NCBI GenBank assembly: GCA_028686135.1
Contig: JAQUCP010000013.1
Coordinates: 1 to 64,000 of the forward strand
Reading direction: 5' to 3'
DNA length: 64,000 bases
DNA from: UBA12481 sp012523435
Lineage (GTDB): Bacteria > Bacteroidota > Bacteroidia > Bacteroidales > UBA12481
Shown: in pieces, positions 59,722 to 64,000 of the stretch
Numbering within the stretch: position 1 is the first letter of the stretch
Layout of the letters: every line of letters begins with the position of its first letter
The notes under the pieces: generated by a model
Told to the model about the DNA's origin: nothing
The model's input: the letters and a program-made list of their open reading frames with translations, nothing else
Database searches by the model: none
Position numbers and translations under genes: made by a program

Positions 59722-61671
59722 TTATTTGATTTTCACTAGCACCACTCCGTGGTAGGGTACCATCGCTTTGAATCCATCGGCGAACTCGCCCAGATCCTGT
59801 TGGCGCCACAGATCGCGGACCTTACAGGTACCCGAGAGCCCGAGTTCATTCCAGGTGATGGAAATCTCACGACCGCTGACCTCCTGATCCCAGACAAAAG
59901 CATCCACGGGGGATTGTGCTCCGGTGTAGAATAGTCCGACAGCCTTGGAACCATCGGCAAGCGTTCGGGCCCACACTTCCACGCCTGGCTCCTGGCGTAC
60001 GGGAACAGCTTGTTGCCCAAGCGGATCCTGGTTCACCGCCAACACTTCATCGTTAGTCAGCAGGTTCAGGGTAAACGGATCCATTGCTGTCATGTCACAG
60101 CCAATCAGCAATGGTGAAGCCAGCAGGGACCACAAGGAGATGTGCGTGTACTGTTCATCCGGCGTCAGGCGCGAGTCGCGCAGCGACGGTCCCCAGCCTA
60201 CCTTCCCAACAACCAGCATATCAGGGTCGTTCCAATGACCCGGACCGGCGTTTGGTGCCATATCAATCTGAGCAAAACCGATGCCGGCCATGCTGTTCCA
60301 TGAGTCGGTGATGTCGCCGGTGGTTCTCCACAGGTTCCCCCCAACACTATCACCCCATTCCCAAACGCGACCCATGCCGTATTGACAAAGGCTGTACACA
60401 ATGTCGCGATCCACCCGGTCGAGATACCCACGCATCAACAGATAGGGTTTTTTCAGCTCATCCCGGTTGGGATTCGGAGCCACCTTGCTATATCCGCACC
60501 AGTCATACTTGAGGTAGTCGATACCCCATCCAGCCCATGTTTTAGCATCCTGATATTCATGCTGATAGCTTCCGAGATATCCTCCACAGGTGAGGCCTCC
60601 GGGTGAAGAGTAAATCCCTAGTTTCAGTCCGAAGGAGTGGCAGTAATCGGCCAGGGCCTTCATATCAGGAAACTTATCGTTAGCCAGCAGTTCGCCCGAA
60701 CCGGTACGTTCGGCAGCTTCCCAGCCATCATCGATGTTGATATAACTCCAGCCGTGATCAGCCAGTCCGCTGTTGATCATTGCATCGGCAGCAGCCTTAA
60801 CTTTATCCTGATCGACACTCAGACCCCAGACATTCCAAGAGTTCCATCCCAGCGGGGGTGTCAAGGCCAACCCTGCGCCGGTTGTGAGTGTCAAGGTAAA
60901 AGTATCTTCACCTGATTCATTTCGGGCAACAATTTCCAATGGGTAATCCCCTTTCGCCGGAGCTTTTCCGCTGATCACACGGCTCTCGGAGTTGAATGAG
61001 AGGCCTGATGGTAATCCACTGATATTTAATTCTATCGGAGATTTCCCTGTCACAGGAACACGATAAATCACCGGTTTACCGGGAGTAGCACCCAACACGG
61101 AAGGTCCGTTGATGCGAGGCTGGTCGGGCACCGGAGGCGTAAGAATGTAGGCCTCCTGTTGAATAGGTTCAACAGCAGTAGGTTGATTCTTGACAAAATC
61201 AATTCGTGCATCGATCCAATTGGCGTGATCGTAATTGATATTATCGCCACCATCAGAAATATAGAGGGCTAATTTCTTGATTCCTTTGATATTCACATCG
61301 ATGGGTTTAGCCGGATCACCGGGCTTCATCACCCCACTCTGCCAGAGGATCTGCTTGTCGCCCAAAACAAAAAACTCCACGGTAGCCAGGCGGCCGCTCT
61401 CGTCGTCCACTCCAACCATTGCTGAAAATCGGCGACCATTGCCATCGAGGTTCAGCATATACTTGAAGATAGAATGAACTCCAATTCCGCGTTCATAAGT
61501 AACTCCGGCGATGGTCAGGGGATTACCCTCAACGCTTTGATTGATACCGATATCGCCCCATCCGGTCTCCATTTTGCTGATATCCATTTCATCGAGCCAG
61601 ACGGTTTGTACATTAGATTGGCACGCCGGCAGAAGAATAGCCAGCAGCAGTAAAGGAAATAATCGTTTCAT
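59722..61671 (-). CDS. GH27 alpha-galactosidase with N-terminal NPCBM and Ig-like domains, lipoprotein
   Basis: A 649-residue envelope-anchored retaining glycosidase. ATG 61671 gives the lipoprotein leader MKRLFPLLLLAILLPAC with Cys17; 61674 and 61698 are alternatives. Order: an NPCBM galactose-binding-type domain at about 25-165 (ERGIGVHSIFKYMLNLDG, DESGRLATVEFFV, KKLALYISDGGDNINYDHANW), a putative Ig domain at about 190-270 (GLPSGLSFNSESRVISGKAP), the GH27 barrel from about 275 (LTPPLGWNSWNVWG, nucleophile Asp in YLKYDWCG, acid/base region GPGHWNDPDML), and a C-terminal beta domain. It targets alpha-galactosides; NPCBM suggests a glycan or mucin substrate. Confidence 0.93.
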   Translation of the reverse strand: MKRLFPLLLLAILLPACQSNVQTVWLDEMDISKMETGWGDIGINQSVEGNPLTIAGVTYERGIGVHSIFKYMLNLDGNGRRFSAMVGVDDESGRLATVEFFVLGDKQILWQSGVMKPGDPAKPIDVNIKGIKKLALYISDGGDNINYDHANWIDARIDFVKNQPTAVEPIQQEAYILTPPVPDQPRINGPSVLGATPGKPVIYRVPVTGKSPIELNISGLPSGLSFNSESRVISGKAPAKGDYPLEIVARNESGEDTFTLTLTTGAGLALTPPLGWNSWNVWGLSVDQDKVKAAADAMINSGLADHGWSYINIDDGWEAAERTGSGELLANDKFPDMKALADYCHSFGLKLGIYSSPGGLTCGGYLGSYQHEYQDAKTWAGWGIDYLKYDWCGYSKVAPNPNRDELKKPYLLMRGYLDRVDRDIVYSLCQYGMGRVWEWGDSVGGNLWRTTGDITDSWNSMAGIGFAQIDMAPNAGPGHWNDPDMLVVGKVGWGPSLRDSRLTPDEQYTHISLWSLLASPLLIGCDMTAMDPFTLNLLTNDEVLAVNQDPLGQQAVPVRQEPGVEVWARTLADGSKAVGLFYTGAQSPVDAFVWDQEVSGREISITWNELGLSGTCKVRDLWRQQDLGEFADGFKAMVPYHGVVLVKIK

Positions 61672-61687
61672 CATGTTTAGTTTTTTA

Positions 61688-61695
61688 CAAAAATA
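61688..61695 (-). promoter_or_regulatory. -7 promoter element of the GH27 gene
   Basis: Minus-strand TATTTTTG, an exact TAnnTTTG match about 17 bases before the ATG at 61671. No -33 TTG at the usual distance. Confidence 0.45.
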
Positions 61696-61731
61696 CAAGG
61701 AAGTAATGAATAAAATATTGCCAAGGGCACC

Positions 61732-63189
61732 TTACTGTAGCAGCCGGCAGGCTCCTTCCAGGGCATCGCGGTTGGTGGTGACCATGGTAAGCTTGTCGCC
61801 AGCCCGAAGAACAGTGGAACCGTTAGGTGCCAGGTACTCTTCGCCACGCTGGATCAAGATGATAAGAGCCTGTTCCGGGAGATTCAGGTCGATAATTTTG
61901 CGCCCAATCACGGAGGACCCCAATGGAATATCGATATCAATTTTCTGATAATGAGGATTTTGCCCAAGAATAAGGTCAGTTGCAGTCATGGCTTTGACTC
62001 TATGCGGTAACGCAACCCGGAGCCATTTGGCTACCGGAGTGAGAGTTGTGCCCTGTATTAGGACCGAGGCAATAGAAATGCAAAAAACGATATTAAAGAT
62101 CATATCAGCCTTTTCAATGCCGGCAAGTAAAGGATAGGTGGCAAATACAATCGGGACCGCTCCCCGCAGTCCTACCCAAGAGATAAACCAGCGCTTGTTG
62201 CTCCTCATTTTAAAAGGTGCCAGGCTAATAAAGACACTTAAGGGCCGGGCTATTAGAATCTGGAATAGAGCGATGAGCAAACCAATTCCCAGAACGGGCA
62301 AAATCTTACTTGGAAACGCCAGTAGCCCCAATGTGAGGAACAAAATGATCTGCATCAGCCAGGCGAGGCCGTCAAACATCTTGATGATGGTCTTCTTGTG
62401 AATCAACTCTTTGTTTCCCAAGTAGATAGCTGAAAGATAGATCGCTAAAAATCCATTTCCCCCCAAAGCATTGGTGACGGAAAAAGTAAGATACATCCAG
62501 GTGATCGCTAAGACTGGGTAGAGCCCCTCGTATATTAGGTTAATCCGATTGATGATCCACTGGCCGGCGAATCCGAAACCAAAACCAAGAGCCACCCCGA
62601 GCGACATTTGGAGGGCAAAAAGCGGGAGAATACTCCAGATGCTTTTATCGGGCTGCATAATTAGTCCCATGAAAGCGATCGTCAGGAGATACGCCATCGG
62701 GTCGTTACTGCCACTCTCAAGCTCAAGAACCGGACGGAGGCTACCTTTCAACGCTACACTCTTGGTTCGCAAGATGGAGAACACCGCTGCGGCATCAGTG
62801 GAGGAGACAATTGCCCCAAGCAGGAACCCCTCCAGAAGATTTAAATCAGTCACCAACCAAACAAACAACCCCACCGACAATGCTGTCAGCAAAACCCCCA
62901 GGGTTGACAACGTAAATCCCTGCCAGACAACGGGCTTCACCACCCGCCAGTCGGTTTCTAACCCTCCAGCAAACATGATCACATTAAGCGCCATGATCCC
63001 AACAAACTGAGCGATTCCGGCATTGTTAAACTGGATCCCACCAAGACCTTCCGATCCGGCAATCAGTCCAATCACGACAAACAGAATCAGAATCGGGATA
63101 CCGGTACGGTAGGAGGTCTTGCCTGCCAACACACTGGCAAACATCAGAATGGAACCAATCAACAGGATATTTTCGGGCGACAAGCTCAT
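61732..63189 (-). CDS. Potassium/proton antiporter, CPA1 family with RCK C-terminal domain (NhaP2/CvrA-like)
   Basis: A 485-residue inner-membrane antiporter. ATG 63189 (MSLSPENILLIGSILMF) is chosen over an earlier TTG. About 12 hydrophobic segments carry the CPA signatures GAIVSSTDAAAVFSIL and LELESGSNDPMAYLL, with GLRGAVPIVFATYPLL later. The C-terminus (about 400-485) is a TrkA_C/RCK_C regulatory domain (IDIDIPLGSSVIGRKI, LAPNGSTVLRAGDKLTMVT). Such proteins extrude potassium during recovery from osmotic stress. It would oppose the TrkA/TrkH uptake system at 40.5 kb. Confidence 0.93.
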   Translation of the reverse strand: MSLSPENILLIGSILMFASVLAGKTSYRTGIPILILFVVIGLIAGSEGLGGIQFNNAGIAQFVGIMALNVIMFAGGLETDWRVVKPVVWQGFTLSTLGVLLTALSVGLFVWLVTDLNLLEGFLLGAIVSSTDAAAVFSILRTKSVALKGSLRPVLELESGSNDPMAYLLTIAFMGLIMQPDKSIWSILPLFALQMSLGVALGFGFGFAGQWIINRINLIYEGLYPVLAITWMYLTFSVTNALGGNGFLAIYLSAIYLGNKELIHKKTIIKMFDGLAWLMQIILFLTLGLLAFPSKILPVLGIGLLIALFQILIARPLSVFISLAPFKMRSNKRWFISWVGLRGAVPIVFATYPLLAGIEKADMIFNIVFCISIASVLIQGTTLTPVAKWLRVALPHRVKAMTATDLILGQNPHYQKIDIDIPLGSSVIGRKIIDLNLPEQALIILIQRGEEYLAPNGSTVLRAGDKLTMVTTNRDALEGACRLLQ

Positions 63190-63323
63190 GGCCAACAAAA
63201 TACAAAAAAATGAGACACGTCAGAGCCCTTGGCTAAGAGTAAGATAAATGATCCCTAGAAAGAAATAATAGCAAGAGATGTGGATGTTTTTTAATATATT
63301 CGTTACAAGTAAGCCAACAGAAT

Positions 63324-63560
63324 ATGGAAAAACCATTGTTTCTATTGTTTTCCGGTAGTGAAGTAGAGGTCCTTCTTCTGAAAGAGGAACTGGCACAGAA
63401 CAATATTGCTTCGATGACCCGTGATGACTTTCAGATGGGTGTCAAAGCTGGATTTTTCGGTGGCACTCCATCCACGATCGATGTTTACATCTATGAAGAG
63501 GACAAGGAGAGGGCCAATCAGGTACTACAGGGATTTCTGAATGCCCGAGCAGCGGAGTAA
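63324..63560 (+). CDS. DUF2007 small protein (putative signal-transducing)
   Basis: A 78-residue soluble protein. It begins MEKPLFLLFSGSEVEVLLLKEELAQNNI, typical of the DUF2007 family, with FGGTPSTIDVYIYEEDKERA following; this ferredoxin-like fold is annotated as a putative signal-transducing domain, with no proven function. The last 20 bases overlap the start of the PfkB-family gene, so the two are co-transcribed and probably translationally coupled. Confidence 0.88.
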   Translation: MEKPLFLLFSGSEVEVLLLKEELAQNNIASMTRDDFQMGVKAGFFGGTPSTIDVYIYEEDKERANQVLQGFLNARAAE

Positions 63561-64000
63561 GGTATTCGGAATTGGTGAAACAGTCCTGGATGTCATCATC
63601 CGCAATTCGGGGTCTGTTTCAGCTACACCGGGCGGGTCAATGCTCAATGGGATAGTCTCGCTGGGTCGATCTGGTGTGCCAGCTTTCTTCATCAGTGAGT
63701 ACGGCCTCGATCAGGCGGGTGATCTGATCGACCGATATCTTCGGGAGAGTGGCGTCGATACCTCATGGGTCTATCGTTACCCAACTGGAAAAACAGCCCT
63801 GGCACTGGCATTCCTCGATGAGAATATGGATGCCCACTACACTTTTTACCGCGATTTTCCCGAAAAACGCCTCGATATCCGCCTTCCGGTAGTAGGTCAG
63901 GACGACATCTTTCTCTATGGCTCTTATTATGCTATCTCTCAAGATATTAGGCCTATCACAAAAACCTTTATCCAGGAGGCCAACCGCAATGGAGCTTTGC
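63541..64000 (+). CDS. PfkB-family carbohydrate kinase, C-terminal part outside window
   Basis: The first 153 residues of a ribokinase-fold sugar kinase, running off the window end. ATG 63541 overlaps the DUF2007 gene by 20 bases. Seen: VFGIGETVLDVIIRN (first strand, PfkB N-terminus), TPGGSMLNGIVSLGRSG (the substrate-binding GG motif), FISEYGLDQAGDLIDRYL, and GKTALALAFLDENMDAHYTFYRD (the lid region). The second signature with the catalytic Asp lies outside the window. This group often acts on fructose, adenosine or ribose, so the substrate is not assigned. Confidence 0.88.
   Translation, partial: MPEQRSKVFGIGETVLDVIIRNSGSVSATPGGSMLNGIVSLGRSGVPAFFISEYGLDQAGDLIDRYLRESGVDTSWVYRYPTGKTALALAFLDENMDAHYTFYRDFPEKRLDIRLPVVGQDDIFLYGSYYAISQDIRPITKTFIQEANRNGAL

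Noticed and set aside
1..64000. tRNA, rRNA, CRISPR arrays, insertion sequences and attachment sites
   Set aside because: Intergenic gaps are short and I saw no cloverleaf-like sequence, no spaced repeats, no transposase and no terminal inverted repeats. Absence is by eye only.

Overview
The window looks like a piece of a Bacteroidota chromosome, probably a Bacteroidales-type anaerobe or facultative anaerobe. Three things point there. Several genes are preceded by the Bacteroidota -7 promoter element TAnnTTTG (for example 10781, 28639, 40483), and most genes lack a strong Shine-Dalgarno sequence. The lipoproteins, the S46 dipeptidyl peptidase, the DUF2723 protein, the GH95/GH29/GH125/GH27/GH3 glycosidases, the FISUMP-domain lipoprotein and the RND/TolC/HlyD set are all typical of the phylum. 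I saw no insertion sequence, prophage, CRISPR array, rRNA or tRNA gene, and no gene-free stretch reaches 300 bases.

Layout. 1-5.3 kb (minus strand): a run of flippase, GH125 alpha-mannosidase, ROK sugar kinase, a cytoplasmic CBM9-like protein and a PPi-dependent phosphofructokinase (cut by the window edge). 5.4-7.2 kb: glycosyltransferase and RNase HII. 7.2-10.6 kb (minus): a CorA transporter with a structured leader, then two related lipoproteins, one carrying an internal 405-bp tandem duplication. 10.8-17.2 kb (plus): typA/bipA, a GH95 glycosidase lipoprotein and a two-component pair. 17.2-20.6 kb (minus): a HypD-like glycyl radical enzyme and its activase. 20.8-27.3 kb (plus): a DPP7-type S46 peptidase, MarC, RNase HI and a DUF2723 membrane protein. 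28.6-36.2 kb (plus): a GbsR-like regulator, a TolC/HlyD/RND efflux system, a small PII-like protein and an orphan UroD-family methyltransferase. 36.2-40.3 kb (minus): M14 peptidase, LysE exporter, GH3-type adenylating enzyme. 40.5-46.4 kb (plus): TrkA/TrkH potassium uptake, then nrfHA ammonifying nitrite reductase and a DUF438-hemerythrin-PAS sensor. 46.5-54.1 kb: a double-GNAT protein, a class V aminotransferase, an ABC exporter, a GH29 fucosidase, a ThiF/MoeB-like E1 and DUF454. 54.2-56.9 kb (minus): a perR-katA-peroxiredoxin stress operon ending in a clear intrinsic terminator. 57.0-64 kb: a GH3 enzyme with PA14, an NPCBM-GH27 alpha-galactosidase, a K+/H+ antiporter, DUF2007 and a PfkB-family sugar kinase (cut by the window edge).

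How it fits together. The cell appears to trim host- or plant-like glycans (alpha-mannose, fucose, galactose, beta-glycosides) and peptides outside the cytoplasm. It ferments the products with PPi-linked glycolysis and glycyl radical chemistry, can reduce nitrite to ammonia, and defends itself against peroxide. There is no SusC/SusD pair, so the glycosidases are scattered single genes rather than a canonical polysaccharide utilisation locus.

The parts I would look at first are: the HypD-like glycyl radical enzyme with an altered active-site loop beside a dipeptidyl peptidase; the PII-like protein and orphan methyltransferase at the end of an RND operon; the nrfHA locus with a CRP/FNR-type palindrome and a hemerythrin-PAS sensor; the palindromes around perR; and the duplicated lipoprotein domain. 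All functions are read from sequence features and remembered family knowledge; no database search was run.
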